This document shows, piece by piece, positions 1 to 6,520 of a DNA stretch of 12,435 bases. The notes under the pieces are model-generated. The model worked only from the letters and a program-made list of their open reading frames with translations. It had not been told where the DNA came from and did not search any database. Positions within the stretch are counted from its first letter, which is position 1. Each line of letters begins with the position of its first letter. The DNA lies in NCBI GenBank assembly GCA_017400025.1, contig JAFQAF010000143.1, positions 1-12,435 of the forward strand. Direction: 5' to 3'. A program made the position numbers and the translations under genes. The stretch is from Oscillospiraceae bacterium (GTDB lineage: Bacteria > Bacillota_A > Clostridia > Oscillospirales > Ruminococcaceae).

Positions 1-15
1 GATACTGTGAACTAC

Positions 16-330
16 TTATTTTCTCTTCTTAGGTGCAGGAAGCTGACTGTACATAGCATTGAACAGCGTAGCCAGGAACTCCCTGCTGTCCACGTTGTCT
101 ACCAGCAGCATCTCCTTTGCCCCGTCATAGGGCAATTTACGGGTTGTATCCGGCATAAGGTCAAGGGCGGCCCTGACAGGCTTTACCAGAAGTCTGTCGT
201 CATATATACCGCCGATAATTTTGCCTTTGTAATATAAAATGTATTCACCCATCATGGGCCTGCAGGTTATTTCCTCCAGACCGGACAGTTGTTCCAGTAT
301 ATAATCCAGATATTTTTTGTGCGATGCCAT
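16..330 (-). CDS. TfoX N-terminal-domain protein (stand-alone)
   Basis: The 104-residue product matches the TfoX/Sxy N-terminal domain: an opening helix (residues 4-16), then CRPMMGEYILYYKGKIIGGI at about 23-42, which is the R-x-M-x-GEY...GK-x-(I/V)-G-G pattern of the family, and a middle segment with LLVKP. The C-terminal DNA-uptake-associated domain of proteobacterial TfoX is absent, and the protein ends in a basic PKKRK tail. Stand-alone TfoX_N proteins are common in Bacillota and have no settled function, so a competence role should not be assumed. The ATG at 330 is preceded by an AAGGGG ribosome site six bases upstream. It is the last gene of the minus-strand operon, 33 bases after the cyclase gene. 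The stop is TAA. Family call is firm; biological role is unknown. Confidence 0.85.
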   Translation of the reverse strand: MASHKKYLDYILEQLSGLEEITCRPMMGEYILYYKGKIIGGIYDDRLLVKPVRAALDLMPDTTRKLPYDGAKEMLLVDNVDSREFLATLFNAMYSQLPAPKKRK

Positions 331-363
331 AGTTTTCCCCTTTTGTTTTCTGCCTGCAGTGCT

Positions 364-945
364 TTATTTCACAAGAAAGGCGCGGCAGGGGCTGCCCTCT
401 GCCCCGGCTATGTTCAGAGGGGCACAGAAAAGGGTGTACTGTCCAGGCGGCACATTGCCAAGCACCAGACCTTCCAGCAGGGCAACGCCAGTTGAAAGCA
501 GGATTATATGCACCTCCATAGGGGCATCCACCGGACCAACAGACCGGCTTTCCACGCCCAGCAGCTTTACCCCTGCCCGGGCAAAAACACGGGCTGCCGG
601 CGGAGTGACAACAGCATCCCCTTTTATGAGTATTCTTTCCCCGGCATTGCAGGCAGTGGCGGCAGAAAGGATTTTTTCTGCATCTGCCCCGGTGACATCA
701 CCGCTGCAGGCCGCCACTGTACACCGGCCCACAAAGGTATCCGGCGGCAGCATATCCACAGTCCGGCCGTCCTTTATAAAATGGGCAGGGGCATCTATGT
801 GAGTGCCGTTGTGGCAGCACATGGAAAAGGCGGTGAGATTGTATAAATCGCCTTTTTCCATATCCATCAGTTTTTCGCTTTTTGGGGCAGGGTCTCCGGG
901 ATAAACCCGGCAGGAAAGAATTTCCTGAGTAATATCAATAATCAT
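364..945 (-). CDS. Cyclase / arylformamidase-family metal-dependent hydrolase
   Basis: A 193-residue protein of the cyclase family that includes kynurenine formamidase and isatin hydrolase. The diagnostic metal-binding motif HNGTHIDAPAHF lies at about residues 45-56, with the two His and the Asp expected to bind metal. Other family marks are the N-terminal D-I-(T/S)...Y-P-G-D (residues 4-18), the G-V-E-S-x-S-V-G-P segment at about 130, and the end pattern APLNIAGAEGSPCRAFL, matching the usual P-L-K-x-x-G-x-(D/E)-G-S-P-x-R-A. Length is slightly short of the usual 205-220. The family opens amide or ring bonds in small molecules; no tryptophan-degradation gene lies nearby, so the substrate is open. 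The ATG at 945 follows an AAGGTG ribosome site and lies 15 bases after the TraX-like stop, so it is co-transcribed. Confidence 0.85.
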   Translation of the reverse strand: MIIDITQEILSCRVYPGDPAPKSEKLMDMEKGDLYNLTAFSMCCHNGTHIDAPAHFIKDGRTVDMLPPDTFVGRCTVAACSGDVTGADAEKILSAATACNAGERILIKGDAVVTPPAARVFARAGVKLLGVESRSVGPVDAPMEVHIILLSTGVALLEGLVLGNVPPGQYTLFCAPLNIAGAEGSPCRAFLVK

Positions 946-960
946 ATTTCACCTTTTCAT

Positions 961-1737
961 TTATATAAGGGTGTTTCCTGCAAGGAAAAGCACCAGTGTA
1001 TGAAGGAGATAGTAAAAATAAAACAGCCACCTGAGGCCGGCGCCCTTACGGCCATTGTAGGTAAGGATAAAGGGTAGCGCCAGGACCTGCAGCCACTGGA
1101 TATAATAGCGGAAGAGGATATCCCACAGTGTCAGCTGTATGCCGGTGACTGCCGGCAAGGCGGAAAACACCGTAACAGCTGTATAGACAATGCAGAAAAC
1201 AAGATAATTGCGGCGGAGAAGGGCTTTGTCCTGCTTTGAGTAATAAAACAGCAGGCCCATAATAAACAGCATGGTGCCGCCTTCGCACACAAAGATACTG
1301 GGGACAAGGGCATCTGTGATACACAGCAGGTTTTCTGCACCATAAGAGGTCAGCACCCCGTGTATTCCCCAGCTGGCAAGGTGCAGCAGGCCATACAGCA
1401 GTTTTTCCCTTTCGCCCTTTTCTATCCGCCATATATACATAAGAATAACAAAAATGGTGGAAAAGATATTGCCGCCTGCCCTGTGGTAAGCCGCCGGGTA
1501 CAGCGTGTTCAGGGCAAAATTCATTACACCGGTAACAAGTGAAAAAACGTACAGCCTTGTAAGGTAGCTTTTTCTGTTTTTTGTATAGTCGTAGCCCCAC
1601 CGGCTGCAGAAAAGGAATACCGGTGCGGCAATGCGGCCGATTATGCGCAGGAAAAAGGGTGCACCGGGAATAAACCGGCCGATATGGTCGGCTGTCATAA
1701 ACACAAGTGCTGTGAGTTTAAGTGCCGTGGTGCTCAT
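961..1737 (-). CDS. TraX-like integral membrane protein
   Basis: A 258-residue polytopic membrane protein of the TraX family. Near the start is ALKLTALVFMTADHIGRFI (residues 5-23), carrying the conserved K...M-x-x-D-H-(I/L)-G signature with D17 and H18. It is followed by FFLRIIGRIAAPVFLFCSRWGYDYT, also typical. Several hydrophobic helices follow and the protein ends in a membrane segment. TraX of the F plasmid acetylates pilin, but chromosomal homologues are widespread in Bacillota without pilin genes and probably act as acyltransferases on other surface targets (inference). An upstream in-frame ATG at 1833 would add 32 residues; I reject it because the ATG at 1737 has a GGGGGG ribosome site about five bases upstream and the extension crosses the promoter. 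First gene of a three-gene minus-strand operon. Confidence 0.85.
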   Translation of the reverse strand: MSTTALKLTALVFMTADHIGRFIPGAPFFLRIIGRIAAPVFLFCSRWGYDYTKNRKSYLTRLYVFSLVTGVMNFALNTLYPAAYHRAGGNIFSTIFVILMYIWRIEKGEREKLLYGLLHLASWGIHGVLTSYGAENLLCITDALVPSIFVCEGGTMLFIMGLLFYYSKQDKALLRRNYLVFCIVYTAVTVFSALPAVTGIQLTLWDILFRYYIQWLQVLALPFILTYNGRKGAGLRWLFYFYYLLHTLVLFLAGNTLI

Positions 1738-1773
1738 TTTTACCCCCCTTTGTCCGGTGGCAGGTTTTATAAA

Positions 1774-1803
1774 AGTATAGCACAGATTCTTGCTGTTTGA
1801 CAA
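1774..1803 (-). promoter_or_regulatory. Sigma-A promoter of the TraX-cyclase-TfoX operon
   Basis: Read on the minus strand, TTGTCA (1803-1798) and TATACT (1779-1774) are separated by 18 bases, and the -10 box is preceded by TGC, an extended -10 element. Transcription should begin near 1767, giving a leader of about 30 bases to the ATG at 1737. The -35 overlaps the -35 of the divergent promoter on the other strand. Confidence 0.65.
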
Positions 1804-1825
1804 TGCGGTGCCCCGGTGATATATT
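1797..1825 (+). promoter_or_regulatory. Sigma-A promoter of the unknown gene at 1854
   Basis: A consensus TTGACA (1797-1802) is separated by exactly 17 bases from TATATT (1820-1825). The -10 box is preceded by TGA, giving an extended -10. Transcription should begin near 1832, leaving about 22 bases before the ATG at 1854. It is one of the best promoter matches in the window and may also drive the serpin by read-through. Confidence 0.75.
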
Positions 1826-1853
1826 AAAAACAATTATAAAAAGGAGTATAAAT

Positions 1854-2342
1854 ATGAGAGACATTATACTTTCTGAAAAGAAACTGCACCCGGCAGCACA
1901 GCCGGGGGATTATATAAAACTGCTTTTCCAGAGTGAGTACGGGCCGGGGCATCTGATACAGGACCGGGGCTACAGTAGCAGAAGACTGTATGAGGAATGG
2001 CAGAAAGTAAAACACCTGCCGGCGGAAACCCCACAGCCTATAGGCGGCGGGTACATACGCCTGTGCATCAAAGGGCTGGAGGAAAGCCGGCTGGAAAAGG
2101 TGAACACCGCCTTTGTAGCCAGTGCAAACATAAAAAGCGGAAGCGATGCCGCTTTTCTTGCAAAACTGGAAACGCTGAAAGCAATGGCCGCAGAGGGTCT
2201 GCTGGCTTTTGACAGTGAAGCAGCAGAAAAAGCTGTGGAAGAATATCTGGCCGGGGGCATACGCCCTGTTTCCCATACAGGGGAGTACCACCGCCACTAC
2301 ACACCTGCCTACAGAGTGGTAAGGGAAGATTTTTACAGATAA
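1854..2342 (+). CDS. Conserved protein of unknown function
   Basis: A soluble 162-residue protein with no signal peptide or membrane segment. The ATG at 1854 follows AAGGAG (1841-1846) by seven bases; an in-frame ATG at 1797 lies inside the promoter and is rejected. Visible blocks are DYIKLLFQSEYGPGHLIQD at about residues 20-38, a middle segment IGGGYIRLCIKGLEE at about 62-76, the stretch NTAFVASANIKSG near 84-96, and a C-terminal VSHTGEYHRHYTPAYRVV. From memory these resemble an uncharacterised family in gut Bacillota and related bacteria, with conserved Gly-His-Leu-Ile and a His-Ser/Thr-x-x-Tyr-Arg end. I cannot name a domain or function. The conserved His, Tyr and Arg residues could suggest an enzyme, but this is only a guess. 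The downstream serpin lies 52 bases away behind a long hairpin. Confidence 0.8.
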   Translation: MRDIILSEKKLHPAAQPGDYIKLLFQSEYGPGHLIQDRGYSSRRLYEEWQKVKHLPAETPQPIGGGYIRLCIKGLEESRLEKVNTAFVASANIKSGSDAAFLAKLETLKAMAAEGLLAFDSEAAEKAVEEYLAGGIRPVSHTGEYHRHYTPAYRVVREDFYR

Positions 2343-2348
2343 TGCAAT

Positions 2349-2391
2349 AAAACCCTTTCTTTATTCGTATTGAGAATAAAGGGAGGGTTTT
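2349..2391 (+). promoter_or_regulatory. 18-bp hairpin that buries the serpin ribosome site; possible terminator or attenuator
   Basis: The arm 2349-2366 pairs with 2374-2391 over 18 continuous base pairs (two are U-G wobbles, at 2357-2383 and 2358-2382) around a seven-base loop at 2367-2373. The only Shine-Dalgarno candidate for the serpin, GGGAGGG at 2381-2387, lies wholly in the 3' arm, and the start codon at 2395 begins three bases after the stem. The 3' arm ends in UUUU, so the element may also end transcription of the upstream gene, although the U run is short and interrupted by G. No separate serpin promoter is evident downstream of it. Its effect on expression is inferred. Confidence 0.75.
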
Positions 2392-2394
2392 GTT

Positions 2395-3615
2395 ATGAAG
2401 AAATTTCTGGCTTTATTTATGGCGGCGGCGATGCTTTTCACCGGCTGCAGCAAAAGCTGTTCACTGTCTGAAAATCTGGCGGAAAATATCACTCCCTGCC
2501 GCGTGGCAGTGCCGGCAGAGGATACCGGCCTTGATTATCTTTATGATTTCAGCGGCAGGCTGTTCGGCCGGTGTACCGCAGAGGATGCAAACACCCTTGT
2601 CTCCCCTTTCAGCGTGGCCTATGCCCTGGCAATGACAGCAAACGGCGCACAGCAGGCCACAAAAGAACAGATGGAAGCCGTGCTGGGTGCTGACACAGAA
2701 AAGCTGAACACAGGGCTGAAGGCATATATGGACAGCCTGCAGGAAAACAGCCCTCTGGCGGTGGCCAATGCAATATGGTACAGGGACAGCTTTGTGCCGC
2801 AGGAGGAATTTCTGCAGACTGCGGCTGACTATTATACTGTCGGGCTGTACAGAGCGCCTTTTGACCGGGGCACCGTAAAGGACATCAACAGCTATGTGAA
2901 ACAGCATACCAATGGTATGATAGACAGGATAATTGACAAAATAGACCGGGAAACCGTGATGTTTCTGGTGAACGCACTGTGTTTTGAAAGCAAATGGCAT
3001 ACAGAATATGAAAAAAGGGATATATGGCAAGAAGATTTTACCTCTTATAACGGAGAAAAGCAGTCTGCCGACTTTATGCACAGCGCAGAGCGGCATTATT
3101 TTGAAACCGGCAGTGCCACCGGCTTTGCAAAATACTATGAGGGCGGCCGCTATGCCTTTGTGGGCATACTGCCCCGGGAAGGAACTGACATTGTGGACTG
3201 GTGCCGCAGTTTTGACGGGACTGCAATTGAAAATATTCTGGGGGCTGTTGAAAGAAAAACTGTAAATGTTTCCATACCGGAATTCACTACTGACTTTTCC
3301 GCACAGCTGAACGATGTGCTGAAAAGTATGGGCATGGAACGGGCCTTTGACAAAGACAAAGCAGACCTGGGCGCCATGGGCAGCAGTGACACCAACCTGT
3401 ACATAGGCACCGTGGCCCATAAAACACATATCACCGTGGACAGGGCCGGTACAAAGGCCGCCGCTGTGACACTGGTGGGTGTGGACTGCACCAGCTGTGT
3501 GGAGGAGCCGGAGGAAATAAAAGAAGTGCGCCTGGACAGACCCTTTGTGTATATGATAGCAGATATGGATGCCGGCCTGCCGCTGTTTGTGGGCAATGTA
3601 CTGGAAATACAGTAA
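2395..3615 (+). CDS. Secreted lipoprotein serpin (serine protease inhibitor)
   Basis: A 406-residue serpin with a lipoprotein signal peptide: basic MKK, a hydrophobic stretch and the lipobox LFTGC, placing lipidated Cys at residue 18 on the outer face of the membrane. Serpin marks are TLVSPFSVAYALAMTANGA near 68-86 followed by QM-x-x-VLG, the FLVNALCFESKW core strand region, and the C-terminal RPFVYMIADMD...PLFVGNVLEI. The reactive-centre hinge AGTKAAAVT (351-359) has the small residues needed for loop insertion, so it is probably inhibitory. Counting from Gly352 as P15 places the cleaved bond at Thr366-Ser367, inside CTSC (365-368). Lipoprotein serpins of gut Clostridia (siropins of Eubacterium siraeum) inhibit neutrophil and gut serine proteases; the target here is not predictable. 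It is followed by a terminator at 3653. Confidence 0.95.
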   Translation: MKKFLALFMAAAMLFTGCSKSCSLSENLAENITPCRVAVPAEDTGLDYLYDFSGRLFGRCTAEDANTLVSPFSVAYALAMTANGAQQATKEQMEAVLGADTEKLNTGLKAYMDSLQENSPLAVANAIWYRDSFVPQEEFLQTAADYYTVGLYRAPFDRGTVKDINSYVKQHTNGMIDRIIDKIDRETVMFLVNALCFESKWHTEYEKRDIWQEDFTSYNGEKQSADFMHSAERHYFETGSATGFAKYYEGGRYAFVGILPREGTDIVDWCRSFDGTAIENILGAVERKTVNVSIPEFTTDFSAQLNDVLKSMGMERAFDKDKADLGAMGSSDTNLYIGTVAHKTHITVDRAGTKAAAVTLVGVDCTSCVEEPEEIKEVRLDRPFVYMIADMDAGLPLFVGNVLEIQ

Positions 3616-3652
3616 TTACCGGCCGTGCATATTGCTGCATCAATAAAAATTC

Positions 3653-3690
3653 AAAACCGCTGACTGTACCTGTACAGCCGGCGGTTTTTT
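3653..3690 (+). terminator. Rho-independent terminator after the serpin
   Basis: Arms 3653-3667 and 3674-3688 pair over 15 positions, with one U-G wobble and one A-C mismatch, around a six-base loop. A run of six T at 3685-3690 ends the 3' arm. It lies 38 bases after the serpin stop and separates it from the SDR promoter. Confidence 0.85.
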
Positions 3691-3702
3691 GTAACTTTTT
3701 CA

Positions 3703-3732
3703 CTGAAAATAAATACGGGAATATGCTATAGT
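3703..3732 (+). promoter_or_regulatory. Probable promoter of the SDR gene
   Basis: TATAGT at 3727-3732 is preceded by TGC (extended -10), with a weak -35 CTGAAA at 3703-3708 (18-base spacer). A perfect TATAAT at 3732-3737 overlaps it but has no good -35 at 16-18 bases. The position just after the serpin terminator supports a promoter; the exact box is uncertain. Confidence 0.5.
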
Positions 3733-3778
3733 ATAATCAAACAATAAAAGACAACAATCAACGTAATGGAGGTACATT

Positions 3779-4579
3779 ATGGGATTTCTGAAAAATAAAA
3801 CAGCTATTATCACAGGCGCTGGCAGACGGGTGCTGGCAGACGGCAGCAGCGGCTCTATAGGTTACGGCATAGCAACAGCATACGCCAAGGAAGGTGCAAA
3901 CCTGGTGATTACCGGCAGAAATATGGACAAACTGAATGAAGCCAAGGAAGAGCTGGAAAGACTGTACGGCATACAGGTGCTGGCAATCCAGGCTGATATA
4001 AACCCACAGGCCGACAATGAGCGGGTGGTGGCAAAGGTAATAAACCGGGCAGTGGAAAAATTCGGCGGCATTGACGTGCTGATAAACAACGCCCAGGCAT
4101 CCGCTTCCGGCGTAACACTGGCAAACCATACAACAGAGCAGTTCAACCTGGCTATGTATTCCGGGCTGTACGCCACATTCTACTATATGAAAGCCGCTTA
4201 TCCTTATCTGAAGGAAAGCAAAGGCAGCGTAATCAACTTTGCATCAGGCGCAGGGCTTTTCGGCAACTTTGGCCAGAGCTCCTATGCTGCTGCAAAGGAA
4301 GCAATCCGCGGTTTGACAAGGGTTGCCGCCACAGAATGGGCCGCAGACGGGGTGAACGTAAACGTGGTATGCCCTCTGGCCTGGACCAGCCGGCTGGAAA
4401 ACTTCAGTCTGCAGTATCCGCAGGCCTTTGAAGAAAATGTGGAAACACCGCCGGCAGGCTACTTTGCAGACCCTGAAAAGAACATAGGCCGTGTATGCGT
4501 ACAGCTGGCAGGACCGGACTTCAAATATATGACAGGTGAAACAATCACTCTTGAAGGCGGCCTTGGTCTGAGACCATAA
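3779..4579 (+). CDS. Short-chain dehydrogenase/reductase (SDR), substrate unknown
   Basis: A 266-residue classical-type SDR with a Rossmann fold. It shows the nucleotide-binding start TAIITGAG at 8-15, NNA at 103-105, Ser156 in NFASGAG, and YAAAK giving Tyr169 and Lys173, so the catalytic Ser-Tyr-Lys triad is present. Two features are unusual: the glycine-rich loop is extended (TGAGRRVLADGSSGSIGYG, 12-30, rather than TG-x3-G-x-G), and the position normally held by the fourth catalytic residue, Asn, appears to be Gly129 in MYSGLYATF. It ends in GETITLEGGLGLRP, the usual SDR tail. GR after strand 2 (TGRN, 45-48) is compatible with NADPH. The ATG at 3779 follows GGAGG at 3768-3772. It is a single-gene unit with its own promoter and terminator. 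It may act as a ketoreductase; I find no basis for a bile-acid or fatty-acid assignment. Confidence 0.9.
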   Translation: MGFLKNKTAIITGAGRRVLADGSSGSIGYGIATAYAKEGANLVITGRNMDKLNEAKEELERLYGIQVLAIQADINPQADNERVVAKVINRAVEKFGGIDVLINNAQASASGVTLANHTTEQFNLAMYSGLYATFYYMKAAYPYLKESKGSVINFASGAGLFGNFGQSSYAAAKEAIRGLTRVAATEWAADGVNVNVVCPLAWTSRLENFSLQYPQAFEENVETPPAGYFADPEKNIGRVCVQLAGPDFKYMTGETITLEGGLGLRP

Positions 4580-4622
4580 TATTGAAATAAAATATTACAA
4601 ATTGTATAATCGGATATAAAAC

Positions 4623-4647
4623 AAAAGAGGGCCTGTGCCCTCTTTTT
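4623..4647 (+). terminator. Rho-independent terminator of the SDR gene
   Basis: A perfect 10-bp stem (4623-4632 with 4637-4646) with loop CTGT is followed by T residues to 4647. It starts 44 bases after the SDR stop codon. Confidence 0.9.
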
Positions 4648-4654
4648 ATTTTGG

Positions 4655-4688
4655 GATAAAAAACAGGGCATCTGTGATGCCCTGTTTT
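4655..4688 (-). terminator. Rho-independent terminator of the flavoprotein reductase gene
   Basis: A perfect 13-bp stem (4660-4672 with 4676-4688) has a three-base loop. Read on the minus strand it is followed by a U run, and it begins 11 bases beyond the reductase stop. It stands back to back with the SDR terminator, as expected for convergent genes. Confidence 0.9.
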
Positions 4689-4699
4689 GATTGCTGTGA

Positions 4700-6478
4700 T
4701 TAAGCAGCCTGGTCCATAATATCGGAAACTGCTGCGATAATAGCGTTGGATGTAAGTGTAGCACCTGCAACAACGTCTACTTCTGTTGTCTGGCCTTTGA
4801 TAATCTGTGGGATTACGCCGTCAACAGCTGTTTCGTAGATGCCTTCTGTTTCAGCGTGGTCTGTCAGTGTGATGGAAACGATTTCGCCTTCTTCAACTGT
4901 AGCTTCCACTGTAACATCGCCGTTCATACCTTTAGCTGCTGCTGTGTATGTGCCGTCTTTGAAATCTGCTTCAACTTCCGGTTTTACTGTTTCTTCTGTT
5001 TCTGTTTCTACAACGATTGTTGCTTCTGTGTTGCCGCCGTTTGCTGCAAGATATGTGTAAGCGGAAGCACCTGCTGTTCTGCCGAATACCACGATATCTG
5101 TTACAGCGTTGCCGCCCAGACGGTTTGCGCCGTGAACACCGCCTGTTACTTCACCTGCTGCAAACAGACCAGGGATAGCTGTGCCGTCTTCTTTGAGAAC
5201 CTGTGCCTCTGTGTTGATTTTCAGACCGCCCATTGTGTGGTGGATAGCAGGAGCAACCAGGCAAGCGTAGAAGTTTGCTTCTGTGAGAGGCAGTTCCATA
5301 CCTGCTCTGCCGAATTCGTCTTCTGCACCTGTGTTTACTGTTTCAGCCACTTTGTCCATTGTTGCTTTCAGTGTTGCAGGGTCTGCGCCGATAGCTGTTG
5401 CCAGTTCTTCAACTGTAGCTGCTTCTGTTACAATACCTGCAGAGATATAGCCTTCGATAGCTTTCAGGCTGTCGCGTACTGCCTGGTCAAATACCAGCCA
5501 TGCCTGGCCGTCTGTCTGTTCCAGGATAGCAGCAGAAACAACGTCACGTGTGCCCATTTCGTCTGTGAAACGTGCGCCTTCCTTGTTTACAAGGATAGCA
5601 CCGTTGCCGCGAACAGCTTCTGTGTACATTGTCTGTGTTTCAGGATGTACTGTAGGGTGTGTCTGGATCTGTTCCATATCCACTGTAGCAGCGCCTACAG
5701 CTGTACCCATAGCGATACCGTCACCTGTAGCGGAAGCGGCGTTTGTTGTGCCGAAGCCTGCCAGGTCTGCTTTGTACTGAACAACCATTTCGCTGTTTGC
5801 ACCGAAGCCGCCTGTAGCCAGAACTGCTGCTTTACAGTTGATTGTGTATGTGCCGTTTTCGTCTGTTACTTTAACGCCGCATACTGCGCCGTTGTCGTCT
5901 GTCAGGATAGCGTCTGCTTTTGTGTTGTAAAGAACAGGGATTTTCAGTTCTTCAATTTTGTTCAGCAGTGTTTTTACCAAAACTGGACCAACTGCAGATG
6001 TGTCTGATGGGCGGTGAATTCTTTTTACGCTTGCGCCGCCGAACAGACCAACTACTGTCAGGTCTGCACCCAGGTCATTTGCCCAGTAGAGTGCTTCTGC
6101 AGAGTTTTCTGCCATATATTTAACCAGTTCAGGGTCGTTGATATTTTTGCCGCCCTTCATTGTGTCATCAATAAACAGCTGGATAGAGTCTTCGATACCA
6201 TCTCTGTCCTGGAAAGTTGTTTCTGCTGCATTGAGACCGCCTGTAGCGCGCAGTGTGTTACCACCGGCCATAGCTGTTTTTTCTACAATAACAACGTTTG
6301 TTGCACCGTCCTGCACAGCTTTGATAGCTGCTGTCATGCCTGCGCCGCCTGCACCGATAACTACGATGTCTGCAGCTTTGCTTTCGCCTTCAGCGCCGCC
6401 CTGTGGTTCAGAGGAGCATGCTGTGAATACGGAAAGCATCATAACAACGGAAAGTGCCATAGCAATAATTCTTTTCAT
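4700..6478 (-). CDS. Lipoprotein flavocytochrome-c-type fumarate reductase-like flavoprotein with FMN-binding domain
   Basis: A 592-residue secreted lipoprotein (signal peptide, lipobox FTAC, Cys21). Residues about 36-475 form an FAD-dependent fumarate reductase/succinate dehydrogenase flavoprotein: VVIGAGGAG at 39-47, Glu66 at the end of strand 2, and the active-site series His274 (QTHPT), Thr286-Glu287-Arg290 (YTEAVR), Arg311 (TRD), His414 (HHTMGG) and Arg453 (GANRLGG). From memory these match the substrate-binding and proton-donor residues of Shewanella flavocytochrome c3. Residues about 505-590 are an FMN_bind domain with AGATLTS at 571-577; Thr574 is the likely site of covalent FMN attached by ApbE. 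There is no haem domain. The role is probably electron delivery to fumarate or a similar enoate at the cell surface. The ATG at 6478 has an AAGGA ribosome site and the signal peptide begins there; an in-frame ATG at 6565 lies upstream of the promoter. Confidence 0.92.
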   Translation of the reverse strand: MKRIIAMALSVVMMLSVFTACSSEPQGGAEGESKAADIVVIGAGGAGMTAAIKAVQDGATNVVIVEKTAMAGGNTLRATGGLNAAETTFQDRDGIEDSIQLFIDDTMKGGKNINDPELVKYMAENSAEALYWANDLGADLTVVGLFGGASVKRIHRPSDTSAVGPVLVKTLLNKIEELKIPVLYNTKADAILTDDNGAVCGVKVTDENGTYTINCKAAVLATGGFGANSEMVVQYKADLAGFGTTNAASATGDGIAMGTAVGAATVDMEQIQTHPTVHPETQTMYTEAVRGNGAILVNKEGARFTDEMGTRDVVSAAILEQTDGQAWLVFDQAVRDSLKAIEGYISAGIVTEAATVEELATAIGADPATLKATMDKVAETVNTGAEDEFGRAGMELPLTEANFYACLVAPAIHHTMGGLKINTEAQVLKEDGTAIPGLFAAGEVTGGVHGANRLGGNAVTDIVVFGRTAGASAYTYLAANGGNTEATIVVETETEETVKPEVEADFKDGTYTAAAKGMNGDVTVEATVEEGEIVSITLTDHAETEGIYETAVDGVIPQIIKGQTTEVDVVAGATLTSNAIIAAVSDIMDQAA

Positions 6479-6520
6479 TGTGTCATTTTCCTTTCTTTTA
6501 TATAGGGATAACCCAATGCT

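Noticed and set aside
16..330. Treating the TfoX-domain gene as evidence of natural competence
   Set aside because: Only the N-terminal domain is present, and stand-alone copies in Bacillota have no shown competence role.
2461..3429. A 322-codon open frame on the minus strand opposite the serpin
   Set aside because: The serpin frame has clear family motifs and a ribosome site. The antisense product has no recognisable domain.
3779..4579. Naming the SDR as a bile-acid hydroxysteroid dehydrogenase or BaiA
   Set aside because: Apart from general SDR motifs it does not resemble the bile-acid enzymes I can recall, and no bile-acid genes lie nearby.
4856..6007. A 383-codon open frame on the plus strand opposite the flavoprotein reductase
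   Set aside because: Its product is extremely rich in Cys and Phe without any domain and it has no ribosome site. It is open only because the reductase's biased codons rarely give stops on the other strand.
4700..6478. Naming the reductase as urocanate reductase (UrdA)
   Set aside because: The residues His274, Thr286, Glu287 and Arg290 fit the fumarate-type site better, and no histidine-degradation genes are nearby. Other enoate substrates remain possible.
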